A stretch of DNA of 64,000 bases from Actinomyces sp. oral taxon 414. GTDB lineage: Bacteria; Actinomycetota; Actinomycetes; Actinomycetales; Actinomycetaceae. Positions 51,769 through 61,974 of this stretch are shown here, piece after piece. Below the pieces are notes generated by a model that was given only the letters and a program-made list of their open reading frames with translations, was not told the DNA's origin and ran no database searches. The position numbers and the translations under genes were made by a program. Position 1 is the first letter of the stretch; each line of letters starts with the position of its first letter. The stretch covers positions 2,170,001 to 2,234,000 of the forward strand of contig NZ_CP012590.1 of assembly GCF_001278845.1 (NCBI RefSeq), given 5' to 3'.

Positions 51769-54147
51769 ATGGCCCTCATGCCGTGCACGCTCGAGCTGCA
51801 ACCCGCGGTCCTCAGCCCCGAGGACGCCCGCGACCGTACGCGCCTGGGGGCGACCCCCGTGGGGGACGGCACGAGCTTCGTCGTCGTCGCCCCGCACGCC
51901 TCCGCCGTCGACCTGTGCCTGCTCCAGACCGACGGCGCCGGCGCCGTGGTCTCCGAGCGGCGCGTGGGCATGCACGGGCCCCGGCGCGGCGCCTGGGGTG
52001 CGCACGTGAGCGGCGTGGGACCCGGCCAGCGCTACGCCTACCGCGTCCACGGCGAGTGGAACCCCTCCGAAGGGCTGCTGGCCAACCCCCGCAAGCTCAC
52101 CCTCGACCCCTACGCCCGCGCTCTGGAGGGCACCCCCGTCCTGGGGCCGGAGATCTTCGCCCACGAGGTCGACGCCGACTACAACCCCCTGTACGTGCCC
52201 TTCACCCCCTCGGCCCTGGACTCGGCCGGGCACGTGGCCATCGGCGTGGTCACCGGTCCCTCCTTCCCGGTGGTCGCCGGGCCCAAGGTGCCTGAGGAGC
52301 GCACTGTTATCTACGAGACCCACGTCAAGGGGCTGACCCTCAATATGTTGGGCGTGCCCCCGGAGCTGCGCGGCACCTACGCGGGCCTGGCCCACCCGGT
52401 CACCGTGAACTACCTCAAGACCCTGGGCGTGACCACGATCGAGCTGCTGCCCATCCATGCCTCCTTCTCCGAGGTCTTCCTGTTGACCAGGGGCCGGACG
52501 AACTACTGGGGCTATTCGACCCTGTCCTACTTCGCCCCCGAGCCCTCCTACGCCACGCGCGCCGCCCGGAAGGCCGGGCCCCAGGCCGTCCTCGACGAGG
52601 TCCGCGGCATGGTCTCGATCCTGCACGAGGCCGGCCTGGAGATCATTATGGACGTGGTCTACAACCACACCTGCGAGTCGGGGATGAGCGGGCCGAGCCT
52701 GTCCCTGCGCGGCCTGGACGACCTGGAGTACTACCTGCACGCCCCCCACCGCCCCGCCCAGTACATCGACGTCACCGGCACCGGCAACACGGTCGACTTC
52801 CGCTCCACGCGCGCCGTCCAGCTGGCCCTGGACTCCCTGCGCTACTGGGCGGGCGACGTGGGCGTGGACGGCTTCCGCTTCGACCTGGCGGTCACGCTGG
52901 GGCGCAACGCCACCGAGTTCCACCCTCACCACCCCCTGCTGGTGGGCATGGCCACCGACCCGCTGCTCTCGGGCGTCAAGCTCATCGCCGAACCCTGGGA
53001 CGTGGGCCCGGGCGGCTGGCGGACCGGGGAGTTCCCCGCCCCCTTCCACGACTGGAACGACCGCTACCGCGGCACGGTGCGCTCCTTCTGGCTGGCGGAC
53101 GTGTCCGAAATGACCAGGGGCCGGCCCGGCTCGGGTGTGCGCGACCTGGCCACGCGCCTGGCCGGCAGCGCCGACATGTTCAGCCACGGGGAGTACCCGG
53201 GCGGGCGCGGGCCCCTGGCGAGCGTCAACTTCGTCACCGCCCACGACGGCTTCACGCTGCGCGACCTGGTCAGCTACGACCACAAGAACAACCTGGCCAA
53301 CGGCGAGGACAACCGCGACGGCACCGACGACAACCGCTCGTGGAACCACGGGACCGACGGGGACGTCCCCGAGGGGATCGACGCCGGCCCCCTCGAGGTG
53401 CTGCGGCGGCGCAGCTCGCGCAACGTGCTGGGCACCCTCCTGGTCTCGGCCGGCACCCCCATGCTGCTGGGCGGCGACGAGATGGGCCGCTCCCAGGGCG
53501 GCAACAACAACTCCTACTGCCAGGACTCCCCGATCTCCTGGTACGACTGGGATCTGGCGCCCTGGCAGAACGACCTCATCGCCACCACGCGCTTCCTGCT
53601 GCGCCTGCGCGACGAGCACCCGGTCATGCGCCCGGCCGCCTTCGCCTCCGGCCGGCCCGCGGACGGGGACGAGATCGCCGACCTGGCCTGGTACCGGGCC
53701 GACGGCGAGCCCATGCAGGGCTGGACGTGGCACGATCCGGCCACGCGGGTGATCCAGATGCTGCGCTCGGGCCGGACGCTGGGCGACGACGACCTGCTCG
53801 TCATCATCAACGGCTCCCTCGACCAGGTCGACGTGGTCCTGCCCGACGCCCACGGCAAGGACTGGCACCTGACCTGGGACTCGACCTGGCCGGTGCCGCG
53901 GCCGCACAGCGCGGCCTTCGCCCTGGCGCGGCGGGTCAGGCGGGGTCCGGCGGCGCACTGGCGGGCGGTCAACCCCGAAGGGGCGCGGGCCGCGCGCACG
54001 GGCGCCACCGACTGCCGTCAGGACCGCCCCGGGGACACCACGACCCTGGAGTCCCTGACCATGCGCATCTACCTGTCCGGCGAGCGCCTGGAGCCCGTCG
54101 CCGAGCCCGACCCGGCCCCGGTCCCCGCCCTCGCCCAGGACCAGTAG
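51769..54147 (+). CDS. glgX: Glycogen debranching enzyme GlgX
   Basis: 792 residues from ATG 51769 (ATG 51778 is an alternative). It is a GH13 enzyme cleaving alpha-1,6 branches of glycogen-type glucans. An N-terminal carbohydrate-binding domain (residues about 20-150) precedes the barrel. Catalytic signs are DGFRFDLAVTLGRN (nucleophile Asp), KLIAEPWDVGPGGW (acid Glu) and FVTAHDGFTLRDLVSYDHKN. The GlgX-specific TNYWGYSTLSYFAPEPSYA is present. Together with glgE at the window end it indicates alpha-glucan storage and turnover. Confidence 0.94.
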   Translation: MALMPCTLELQPAVLSPEDARDRTRLGATPVGDGTSFVVVAPHASAVDLCLLQTDGAGAVVSERRVGMHGPRRGAWGAHVSGVGPGQRYAYRVHGEWNPSEGLLANPRKLTLDPYARALEGTPVLGPEIFAHEVDADYNPLYVPFTPSALDSAGHVAIGVVTGPSFPVVAGPKVPEERTVIYETHVKGLTLNMLGVPPELRGTYAGLAHPVTVNYLKTLGVTTIELLPIHASFSEVFLLTRGRTNYWGYSTLSYFAPEPSYATRAARKAGPQAVLDEVRGMVSILHEAGLEIIMDVVYNHTCESGMSGPSLSLRGLDDLEYYLHAPHRPAQYIDVTGTGNTVDFRSTRAVQLALDSLRYWAGDVGVDGFRFDLAVTLGRNATEFHPHHPLLVGMATDPLLSGVKLIAEPWDVGPGGWRTGEFPAPFHDWNDRYRGTVRSFWLADVSEMTRGRPGSGVRDLATRLAGSADMFSHGEYPGGRGPLASVNFVTAHDGFTLRDLVSYDHKNNLANGEDNRDGTDDNRSWNHGTDGDVPEGIDAGPLEVLRRRSSRNVLGTLLVSAGTPMLLGGDEMGRSQGGNNNSYCQDSPISWYDWDLAPWQNDLIATTRFLLRLRDEHPVMRPAAFASGRPADGDEIADLAWYRADGEPMQGWTWHDPATRVIQMLRSGRTLGDDDLLVIINGSLDQVDVVLPDAHGKDWHLTWDSTWPVPRPHSAAFALARRVRRGPAAHWRAVNPEGARAARTGATDCRQDRPGDTTTLESLTMRIYLSGERLEPVAEPDPAPVPALAQDQ

Positions 54148-54302
54148 CGCCCGCCGCACCGGCCCCGTCCCCTCCCCCGGCCCTCCCCGACGGGGCGCGG
54201 GCGGGCAGCCGGCGCCGTCGGCCCGCCGCTCCCGGCCCCCGGTGGAACCGCTCCGAACGGCCGCCGGGCGAATGTGTCAGACCCCCGCAATAGCCTCGGC
54301 GT

Positions 54303-55655
54303 ATGAGATCATTCACCGCCCCCTCGCTGCTCGACGAGACGGGGCTGGCCCTGGAGCTCGCCCCCGCGCTCACGCCGCAGGGGCCGGCCGAGGCCCCCGG
54401 GTTCTTCTCGGGGTTCGCCGCCCAGCCGCTGGTGCTGGCGCGCGGCCTGCTGGTGCTGGCCGACGTCGCCCAGACCCGGTACATCCGGCCCAGGCCGGCG
54501 GCGTCGTACGACCCCATCTGCACGGCCAACGGAGACCGCATACGCATGGAGGCCTTCTCCGCCTGCAACACCGTCGCGGTGCGCCTCGACCTGCTGTCGC
54601 AGGCCTTCGACGGCGGGGACATCCGCCACGGCACGACGAACGTCGACCTCAACCGGCCGCTGCGCGAGGCCCTGGCCCGGATCCGCTCCTCGGAGCTGAT
54701 GCACCTGAGCATAGGCGCCGACGAGCTGCGCGTGTCGACCCCGCAGGCCACCCATGTGGAGCGCAAGGTGGACCTGCCCGAGCGCTGGATCAAGGCGCTG
54801 GGCTCCTCCCAGGAGCTCAGCGCCGGCCTGGAGCTCATCGGCGAGGCCCCGGCCGCGCCCGCGCGCCGGTTCCTCGCCTCCCTGACGGACGGACCGGGGC
54901 GCGCGGGGGCGTGGACGGTGAGCCGCACCGGCGTGCGCCCCGCGCTGCGCCCCGGGCCGGGAACGGTCCGCGCCGAGGGCCTGAACCGGCTGCGATCCGC
55001 GCGCCGCCTGATCCCCCAGGTCACAGGGCTGCGCGTCTACGGCGCGCCCGGGGCGCAGAGGGCGGCATCGGTGTGGGAGATCGGCGTGCCCTTCGGCCGG
55101 CTGACCTACACCCTCACCGCCGAGCACCACCGGGGCTTCTCCGGGGAGGGCGCGCTGCTGACCGAGCTCGCCGCGGGCACCACGGCGGACGACGCCGCGC
55201 TCGTCGGCGCGCACCTGGCCTTCGAGCCGCGCATAGACGGGGAGGACCTGGCGCGCCGGACGGGGCTGAGCGTCCGGCGGGTCGGCCGGGCGCTGGCCGC
55301 CCTGGCCGTGGACGGGCGCGTGGGCTACGACCTGTTCGAGGGCGCCTACTTCCACCGGGAGCTGCCCGACGACTCCGAACGGGCGCTGAGGGACAACCCC
55401 CGCCTGAGGGGCGCCCGCAAGCTCGTCCGCAGCGGGGCCGTCCGCCCCTTCGAGGGGGCGCCGGGCGCCTTCTGGGTGACGGGCGACCACGGCGAGTACG
55501 TCGTGCGCACCGATCCGCCCGGCTGCTCGTGCCCCTGGTGGCTGCGGTACGACGGCGGACGGGGCCCGTGCAAGCACGTGCTGGCCGTTCAGCTGGCGCA
55601 GCGGCACCGGGCGCCGGCGGCCCCCGGCCGCTCTCCGCGCGGGCCCGGCGCCTGA
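54303..55655 (+). CDS. SWIM zinc-finger protein, second (stand-alone)
   Basis: 450 residues. The finger is near the C-terminus: Cys408, Cys410, Cys423, His425 (CSCPWW..., then GPCKHVLAVQLA), spacing CxCx12CxH. Upstream are a winged-helix-like segment (RIDGEDLARRTGLSVRRVGR, ALAALAVDGRVGYDLF) and an N-terminal domain without close relatives that I recognise. It resembles SWIM proteins found with MoxR/VWA or SNF2 systems, but here its neighbours are glgX and rnz. It is 8 kb from the yeh-like operon and on the other strand. Confidence 0.78.
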   Translation: MRSFTAPSLLDETGLALELAPALTPQGPAEAPGFFSGFAAQPLVLARGLLVLADVAQTRYIRPRPAASYDPICTANGDRIRMEAFSACNTVAVRLDLLSQAFDGGDIRHGTTNVDLNRPLREALARIRSSELMHLSIGADELRVSTPQATHVERKVDLPERWIKALGSSQELSAGLELIGEAPAAPARRFLASLTDGPGRAGAWTVSRTGVRPALRPGPGTVRAEGLNRLRSARRLIPQVTGLRVYGAPGAQRAASVWEIGVPFGRLTYTLTAEHHRGFSGEGALLTELAAGTTADDAALVGAHLAFEPRIDGEDLARRTGLSVRRVGRALAALAVDGRVGYDLFEGAYFHRELPDDSERALRDNPRLRGARKLVRSGAVRPFEGAPGAFWVTGDHGEYVVRTDPPGCSCPWWLRYDGGRGPCKHVLAVQLAQRHRAPAAPGRSPRGPGA

Positions 55656-55694
55656 CAAGAACCCGGGCATCGAGCCCCCTCGCCCCGGCCCGCC

Positions 55695-56615
55695 TCAGCG
55701 CACCGTCACCCGGTCGAAGTCCGCCAGCGCGACGACGTCGCCGTGCGCGCCGCCCGCCTCGGCCACGTGCCCCGCCGCCGAGGCGTAGCGGGAGGAGAAG
55801 TGGGTCAGGGCGAGCCTGGCCGCCCCCGCCGCCGCGGCCAGGCGCCCGGCGTCCAGGGCCGTGCAGTGCCCGTACTGGCGGGCCTTGTCGGCCAGGTCGG
55901 ACAGGTAGGTCGCCTCCATGACCAGCAGGTCCACGCCCTCGGCCAGCCTGCGGGCGCCCTCGCAGGGCCGGGTGTCCTGGACGAAGGCGAAGGAGGCGGC
56001 GGCGCGCTCACGAGTGACCTCCTCCAGGCGGGTGGTGACGCCGCCAACGTCGACACTCCCCTCGCGGCGCAGCCGCCCCACCAGGGGCCCGGCGATGCCG
56101 CGCGCCGCCAGCTCGGCCAGGCCGGCGGCGTCGAAGACGCGGGCGGGCGGATCCTGGACGCGGTAGCCGACGGCGTCGACCCGGTGGTCGAGGGCGGCGG
56201 CGGTCAGCGCCAGATCGGGCGTGCGCGCCACCTCGACCGGCTCGGGGCCGACGTCGACGGGCACCGGGCGCAGGTCGAGCTCGTCGTGGTAGATGCTGGT
56301 GGCGCGCAGGCGGTCGACGTACTCCTGGCCCGACGCCGGGTAGAGGAGGGTGATCGGGTGCGGCGCCCGGTCCAGGCACAGGCGCTGGAGGACCCCGGGC
56401 AGACCCAGGCAGTGGTCGCCGTGCAGGTGGGTCAGGCAGATGATGCGGATGCGGCGCGCCGGGACGCCGGCGAGGGTCATCTGCCGCTGGGTGCCCTCGC
56501 CGGGGTCGAACAGGACGCCGGTGGCGCCCCAGCGCAGGAAGTGGCCGGAGTGGTTGCGCTCCGGCGTGGGCACGAGGCTGCCGGTGCCCAGGGCGGTGAG
56601 TTCGCGTCCGCTCAC
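55695..56615 (-). CDS. rnz: Ribonuclease Z
   Basis: 306 residues from GTG 56615, overlapping the upstream stop (GTGA). It matures tRNA 3' ends. The beta-lactamase-fold zinc motif HLHGDH is at residues 63-68. Other hallmarks are GTGSLVPTPERNHSG at the start, FDPGEGTQRQM, VMEATYLSDLADKARQYGHC, and LTHFSSRY. All metal-binding blocks look intact. Coupled to the HEAT-like gene upstream. Confidence 0.92.
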   Translation of the reverse strand: MSGRELTALGTGSLVPTPERNHSGHFLRWGATGVLFDPGEGTQRQMTLAGVPARRIRIICLTHLHGDHCLGLPGVLQRLCLDRAPHPITLLYPASGQEYVDRLRATSIYHDELDLRPVPVDVGPEPVEVARTPDLALTAAALDHRVDAVGYRVQDPPARVFDAAGLAELAARGIAGPLVGRLRREGSVDVGGVTTRLEEVTRERAAASFAFVQDTRPCEGARRLAEGVDLLVMEATYLSDLADKARQYGHCTALDAGRLAAAAGAARLALTHFSSRYASAAGHVAEAGGAHGDVVALADFDRVTVR

Positions 56616-58915
56616 GGTTCGCGCCCGCTCACGGCCGCCCCGTCCCCCAGGAGGGCGACGGCCCGGCGCATGCGCGCCAGGAGCTCCTCGTCCCCGGCGG
56701 CGTCCATCGTGCTCAGGCGTTGATCCCGCTGTGCCTGACGGGAGAGCTCGGCGACGACGGCGGCCCGGGCCCCGGCCGGGGCGTCCGCCAGGGACTCGGC
56801 GAGATCGAGGGCCGTCCCCTGCTTGGAGTGCCCGGACAGGGTTTCGGCAAGGATGCGGGCGAGGAGCTCGGGCGGCTCCGGCAGGCTGCCGGCGACCCGC
56901 CAGGCGGTCAGGGCGGCCGTGGCGCGCACGCCGTCGGCGCTGTACCAGGGGACCCCGCCCCCGTCGGCGGCGATGCCCGCCAGGAGGGACGCCGCCCGGC
57001 TGACGTCGTCAGTCCCGAGCCGCCCCTCGCGCCGCCACCGCCGCAGCAGCGCCTGGGCGTCGAACACGCGGGGATCCGCGGCGATGAGGGACAGGAGGGC
57101 CGGCAGGTGACGGCCGACGTCGTCCCCGGCCTCCACCAGCCCCGCCATGGCCGCGACCCGGACCCGCTGGGCGGGGGGCCGGGCGCCGTCGGGGATCCGG
57201 CACAGGCGCCGGCACAGCTCGACGAGGCGCGGGTCGCCGGGCTCCGGCCAGAAGGCGATCAGCTCCGGCAGGCAGGACTCGTCGGGGCCGGCGTCGAGGA
57301 CCCGGTGGTAGTCCTGGAGGTCCCGGGTCATCCGCGCCACCGCGAAGCGCTCGTAAAGACGGCCGTCCGCCGCCACCCGCCGCAGGGCCGGGAGGGACTC
57401 GCGGTCGCGCCACGCGACGAGGACCTTGAAGGCGCGGCGGTCGGGCAGCAGGCCGCGCACCGTCTCCAGCGCGCCCCGGCACTCGTCGGACGGCCAGCCG
57501 GCCAGGAGCGCGAGAAGCCCGGAGACGTAGGTGCGCCCGGTGTGCTTTTGCAGGCGCTCGGTCACCGCCGCGACGAGCCCGGCGCCCGGGGACAGCCCCG
57601 CGCCGATGAGGGGCCCGACCGGGTTCAGGGCCCAGCGGCCGCTGGTCTTGGCCCAAGTCGCCTGCTCCAGGGAGGAGGCGCGCACGAAAGCCTCCAGGAC
57701 CCGCGCCCAGCGGGGGTCCTGACCCGCGGCCAGGATCCGCGCGGCACCCAGGCGGTGGTCGGGCCGCGCCCACCCCCTGGACCGGGGGGCGCCGGCCGGG
57801 CGGTCGGCCAGGACGGCGGCGATATCGCAGACCTCGGGCGTGCTGGGCGTCTCCTCCAGCACGGCGATCAGCGGCTCCGGGTCGGCGCCGGGGTCGGCCG
57901 CGAGCGCGGCGATGTGCTCGACGACCCGGGGCGTCGCCCCGCGGGAGGTGCGCACGAGGTCGATGAGCACCTCGTCGTCGCCGTCGCCGAGGGCTGGCGG
58001 CGCGCACAGGACGGCGGCGGCCGCCTCGACATTGACGTCGATCAGCCAGTGGGCGGGTTCCTCGCCCACGACGAGCTCCTCAATGAGCTCCTCGACGAGC
58101 TCGCGGGCCTCCGACCAGTGCTCGGCGAGCAGGGCGAGGTCCTCCCGGTCGCAGGCGCGGGTGCGCACACGGGCCAGGGCGGCCGCCAGCCGGGGCGCGA
58201 GCCCCGCGGCGCCCGCGTCCGCCCCGAGCGCGGCCAGGCTCCAGGCGCAGGCCGCTTCCAGTCCCGCGAACGCCCCCGGGTCAGTGGCCGCCCGCGAGCC
58301 CGCGGCCGTCTTCGGGTCAGTGGCCGCCCCCGAGCCCGCAGTTCCCTCCGAACCCGCAGTTCCCTGCGGACCTGCGGCCACCCCCGGGGGCTGACCGCCC
58401 TCCCCCGCGGACGGCGGGGCCGAGCCGATCCGCGCCGCGAGCGCCGCGACGGCGCGGGCGTCGGGGGCGGACCGGTAGGCCTGGATGGCGGCGGCGGTGC
58501 GGGCCGCCGCCCCCGCACCGGCGACGACGGGCAGCAGGATGTCGGCGACCTCGTCGAGGGCCGCCCGGCAGGCGGACACCTGGGCGACCTCCGGGTGGTG
58601 GGCCGCGGCCCCGGGGTCGTCCCGGGCGAGGCCCCGCCAGTAGGCGGTGAGCTGGGCGAAGTAGAGCAGCATCTCGCCCACGTCCTCGGGGTCGGCGCAG
58701 CGGCCCTCGACGAGCACGCGGGCGGCGGCGACCACGGCGGGGCCGGTCGCCGAGTAGATGGACTGCTGGTGCAGCAGGGCGTCGTGGAAGAATTCCACGG
58801 CGGACCCGACCCGTTCCGGATCCGCCAGCGCCTCGATCGCCTCGGGCACGTCCTCGGCGCTGCTGTAGGCGTGGGACAGGGCGGACCAGTCGATCTGGTC
58901 GGGCCGGCGGGTCAT
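56612..58915 (-). CDS. HEAT-like helical repeat protein, function unknown
   Basis: 767 residues from ATG 58915, overlapping the rnz start by four bases. It is almost entirely Ala/Leu/Arg-rich amphipathic helices resembling HEAT repeats. Examples are FHDALLHQQSIYSATGPAVV near the start and PALRRVAADGRLYERFAVAR in the middle. A low-complexity insert (TAGSEGTAGSGAATDP and similar, about residues 170-215) is encoded by short DNA repeats at 58262-58390. No catalytic motif is seen. The helical style is like the N-terminal parts of the DUF4132 proteins, but I see no DUF4132 core. Confidence 0.7.
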   Translation of the reverse strand: MTRRPDQIDWSALSHAYSSAEDVPEAIEALADPERVGSAVEFFHDALLHQQSIYSATGPAVVAAARVLVEGRCADPEDVGEMLLYFAQLTAYWRGLARDDPGAAAHHPEVAQVSACRAALDEVADILLPVVAGAGAAARTAAAIQAYRSAPDARAVAALAARIGSAPPSAGEGGQPPGVAAGPQGTAGSEGTAGSGAATDPKTAAGSRAATDPGAFAGLEAACAWSLAALGADAGAAGLAPRLAAALARVRTRACDREDLALLAEHWSEARELVEELIEELVVGEEPAHWLIDVNVEAAAAVLCAPPALGDGDDEVLIDLVRTSRGATPRVVEHIAALAADPGADPEPLIAVLEETPSTPEVCDIAAVLADRPAGAPRSRGWARPDHRLGAARILAAGQDPRWARVLEAFVRASSLEQATWAKTSGRWALNPVGPLIGAGLSPGAGLVAAVTERLQKHTGRTYVSGLLALLAGWPSDECRGALETVRGLLPDRRAFKVLVAWRDRESLPALRRVAADGRLYERFAVARMTRDLQDYHRVLDAGPDESCLPELIAFWPEPGDPRLVELCRRLCRIPDGARPPAQRVRVAAMAGLVEAGDDVGRHLPALLSLIAADPRVFDAQALLRRWRREGRLGTDDVSRAASLLAGIAADGGGVPWYSADGVRATAALTAWRVAGSLPEPPELLARILAETLSGHSKQGTALDLAESLADAPAGARAAVVAELSRQAQRDQRLSTMDAAGDEELLARMRRAVALLGDGAAVSGREP

Positions 58916-59064
58916 GGCTGCTCCTCATTCTCCTCGTGAGCACTCGCGGGGCCAGGGTAGCGGCCGGTCCGGGCCGAACCGGGACGGGCCGGCCGACTCC
59001 CGGCTCGGCGGCGTCGTCGTCCGGCCTGGCCGGGACGGGCCGGAACGGCCATTAGGATGGCGCC

Positions 59065-60195
59065 ATGACCCAGACTCCGGCCGCGCCCCCCGCCCCCTCG
59101 ACCGCCGAGGAGGCCCTGGCCACCGCCGCCGACGACGCCTCCCTGGCCCGCTCGATCGCCCGCAGCGCCCAGATCGAGGCCGACCTGGACGTCAACCCCG
59201 GCCGCTACCGCATGCTCACCGGCGTGCGTCCCACGGGCAATATGCACCTGGGCCACTACTTCGGCACCATGCACTCGTGGAAGCCGATTCAGGACCGCGG
59301 CGTGGACACGTGGATCCTCGTGGCCGATTACCAGGTCATTACCGACCGCGACGCCGTGGGCCCCATCCGCGAGCGCGTCCTGTCCCTGGTGGCCGACACC
59401 CTGGCGGTGGGCGTGGACCCGGAGCGTTCGACGATCTTCGCCCACTCAGCGGTGCCGGCGGCCAATCAGCTCATGCTGCCCTTCCTGTCCCTGGTCACCG
59501 AGGCCGAGCTGCACCGCAACCCCACCGTCAAGGCCGAGCTGGAGGCCACCGACGGGCGCGCCATGAGCGGGCTGCTGCTGACCTACCCGGTCCACCAGGC
59601 CGCCGACATCCTCTTCTGCCAGGCCAATCTGGTGCCCGTGGGCAAGGACCAGCTCCCGCACCTGGAGCAGGCGCGCCTGATCGCCCAGCGCTTCGACCGG
59701 CGCTACGGGCGGGCCGTGCCGGACCGCCCGGTCTTCCGCCGTCCGGAGGCGCTGCTGAGCGAGGCTCCGGTGCTGCTGGGACTGGACGGGGAGAAGATGA
59801 GCAAGTCGCGGCGCAACACCATTGAGCTGCGCATGAGCGCCGACGAGACGGCCAGGGCCCTGAGGAAGGCCAAGACGGACTCCGATCGGCGCATCACCTA
59901 TGACCCGGTCGCCCGCCCGGAGGTGGCCAACCTGATCATGCTGGCGTCCCTGTGCGGGGCCGGGGCTCCGGTCGAGATCGCCGAGAGGATCGGCGACGGC
60001 GGGGCCGGGGCCCTCAAGAAGCTGACCACGGAGGCGGTCAACGAGTTCTTCGCCCCGATCCGCGCCCGCCGCGCCGAGCTGGCGGCCGACGAGGGCCATC
60101 TGCTCGATGTGCTCCACGCCGGCAACGAGCGGGCGAACGAGGCTGCGGACAGGACGCTCGACGCCGTGCGCGCGGCCATGCACATGGACTACTGA
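59065..60195 (+). CDS. trpS: Tryptophanyl-tRNA synthetase
   Basis: 376 residues. It charges tRNA(Trp). The class I HIGH motif appears as GNMHLGHYFGTM (residues 59-69) and KMSKS is at 244-248. The DILFCQANLVPVGKDQLPHL stretch is characteristic. An N-terminal extension of about 45 residues is unusual compared with bacterial TrpRS of about 330 residues. A REP-like repeat with an inverted partner 2 kb away follows its stop. Confidence 0.95.
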   Translation: MTQTPAAPPAPSTAEEALATAADDASLARSIARSAQIEADLDVNPGRYRMLTGVRPTGNMHLGHYFGTMHSWKPIQDRGVDTWILVADYQVITDRDAVGPIRERVLSLVADTLAVGVDPERSTIFAHSAVPAANQLMLPFLSLVTEAELHRNPTVKAELEATDGRAMSGLLLTYPVHQAADILFCQANLVPVGKDQLPHLEQARLIAQRFDRRYGRAVPDRPVFRRPEALLSEAPVLLGLDGEKMSKSRRNTIELRMSADETARALRKAKTDSDRRITYDPVARPEVANLIMLASLCGAGAPVEIAERIGDGGAGALKKLTTEAVNEFFAPIRARRAELAADEGHLLDVLHAGNERANEAADRTLDAVRAAMHMDY

Positions 60196-60214
60196 CCGCG
60201 GCCACCCCCTTCAC

Positions 60215-60275
60215 CGAGACCGGCGGAAACGGCACGCGAGACCGGCGGAAACTGCATTCGATTCGATGTATCCGG
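60215..60275 (+). repeat. REP-like element, copy C (left arm of a 61-bp inverted repeat)
   Basis: Two CGAGACCGGCGGAAA units followed by CTGCATTCGATTCGATGTAT. The complement of all 61 bases is found at 62314-62374 with one mismatch. The first half is also related to copies A and B. It lies 20 bp after the trpS stop. Confidence 0.75.
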
Positions 60276-60336
60276 GCGTCGGGGTGCTCGTCGTGGTCGC
60301 TGTCCGGCTCGCGGAGCCCCTCCCCGAGGGGTGTTA

Positions 60337-61817
60337 TGTCTCAGGACATGGGTGACGGTTCTGTATCAGGACATCGGTGACGGTTCGGCGGGTCCTGGTG
60401 GTGACACTCGTGGTTTGGGATTGAGGGGTGAGCCCCGATAAGAACCGCAGTGTTGATCCCCGTGTTCGTCTGGCGATCGCCCGATGGCCCGATGACGCGC
60501 CCCGCGGGGCGGTGACGACGTTTGGCGCCGAGCAGGGCATCTGGCGCAAGACGTTCTACGTCTTGCGCCGGCGCGCGCTGGGGGGAGGGGCCCGCGGCGG
60601 CGGGCGAGCCCCGGTCGCGCCGTCCGCGCACCAGCCCGAGCCGCCTGCCCGATCAGGTTCGCGCCCGGGCCCTCGATGTGCGCGCGGCTCCGGGGGCGCT
60701 CGGGACTGGACCACGGTCCGATCAGCGTGCACGACAAGATGGCCGCCATGGGCCTTGAGGCGCCCTCGCCGGCGTGGCTGGCCAGGATCTTCCGTCAGGA
60801 GGGGGTGGCCAGGGCCGAACCGTCCAAGAGACCGAGGGCGGCGTGGCGCCGGTTCGACCTGCCCCGCCCCCAACGCCTGCTGGCAGCTCGACGCCACCGA
60901 GTACGTCCTGGCCGGCGGGCGCAAGGCGGTGATCTTCCAGCTCCAGGACGACCACTGGCGCCTGGCGGTGGCCTGACTGGTCGCCCCGGGCGAGACCAGT
61001 CAGGCGGCCATCGACGTCTTCGACAAGGGCGTAGCCGCCCGGGGCGTGCCCCCGGCGCCCGCGCGGCCGACAACGGCGCGGCCCCGGGCCCCAGCCGGCG
61101 CCCAGTCACCGGCCGCCCGGCCGGGGCACGTGCGCTCCCTGGGCGTCGAACCCCCCGCCGCCAAAGCCCCTGCAGGCCCACCACCCACGGGCGACAACGA
61201 GCGCTTCGGCCAGACCCTGCTCCGCTACCTGGACCAGCAGCCACTGGCCGACTCCATCGCCGAGCCCCCGGGAGACGGGTCGACCGCTTCGACCACACCC
61301 TGCAACACCCAGCGCCCCCACCCCGGCCTGCCCGGGCGCATCACCGGGCAGCAGGCCTGGGACGCCACCGAGGTCGCCCGGGCACCCCGACCGGGCCACG
61401 ACACCGACCCCATCACCCCCGGCGGCGAACCCGCGCGCGACGCGCCCGCCGGGCGCCGACCGCCGCACCGGCGCAGGCCCATCGCCCCCAGCGGCGAGCG
61501 CGAACTGACCATCACCCGCAACGGCACCGTCCACATCGGCGGCATCGCGTTCCTGGTCCGCCGCGCCCTGGCCGGGCACCGAACCACCGCGATCTGGGAC
61601 GCCACCACCATCACCTTCGCCCACGCCCACGGCCGGCATCCTGATCCAGTACAACTGGCCGCCCGAAGGCGTCACCTACGTCTCCCACCACCCGCCCGAC
61701 CCCACCAACCAACGCGCCAGGCCCCAGGCCGCAACAGGCCCCAACCGTCACCGAAGTCCTGACACACCAAACGTCACCGATGTCCTGATACAGAACCGTC
61801 ACCCATGTCCTGAGACA
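60337..61817 (+). mobile_element. Decayed IS481-family insertion sequence
   Basis: 1481 bp with long inverted ends starting TGTCTCAGGACATGGGTGAC and continuing GGTTCTGTATCAGGACATCG; they match for about 45 bp. Flanks both carry CCCCTCCCCGAGGGGT (60317-60332 and 61823-61838). The transposase frame is broken in several places. It lies inside the 61-bp inverted repeat pair between trpS and glgE. Confidence 0.85.
60428..61762 (+). pseudogene. IS481-family transposase, frameshifted
   Basis: Pieces in different frames: an N-terminal part (MSPDKNRSVDPRVRLAIARW, then GIWRKTFYVLRRRA); the helix region PSPAWLARIFRQEGVARAEP; the first catalytic Asp in WQLDATEYVLAGGRKAV; an ADNGAAPG-type second Asp; and NERFGQTLLRYLDQQPLADS with the Glu. 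The C-terminal tail (TVHIGGIAFLVRRALAGH) is typical of this family. At least three frame changes make it non-functional. Confidence 0.82.
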
Positions 61818-61854
61818 TCACACCCCTCCCCGAGGGGTCTGTGGCGGCGCGGGT

Positions 61855-61974
61855 TGTCCAAATCTGCCACAAAGGCCCCGACCAGGCCGGGTCGCGCGAG
61901 AAGAAACGTTGATATTCCGCGCTTTTCTTCGCGGCCGATCCCGGTCCGGGGCGCCTTTGTGGCAGATTTGGACA
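61855..61974. repeat. 120-bp hairpin element, copy 2
   Basis: Same 22-bp inverted ends (TCCAAATCTGCCACAAAGGC core), length and interior as 36118-36237, with local base changes. Adjacent sequence on both sides (GGCGGCG before, CACAGGAGCCCCACC after) is shared as well. Confidence 0.75.

Noticed and set aside
51700..54159. Long minus-strand frame opposite glgX
   Set aside because: GlgX catalytic motifs are clear on the plus strand; the antisense frame is Val/Gly/Ala filler.
58262..58390. Short repeats GCCGCCCGCGAGCCCGCGG-like
   Set aside because: They lie inside the HEAT-like coding frame and encode a low-complexity linker, so they are not an independent element.
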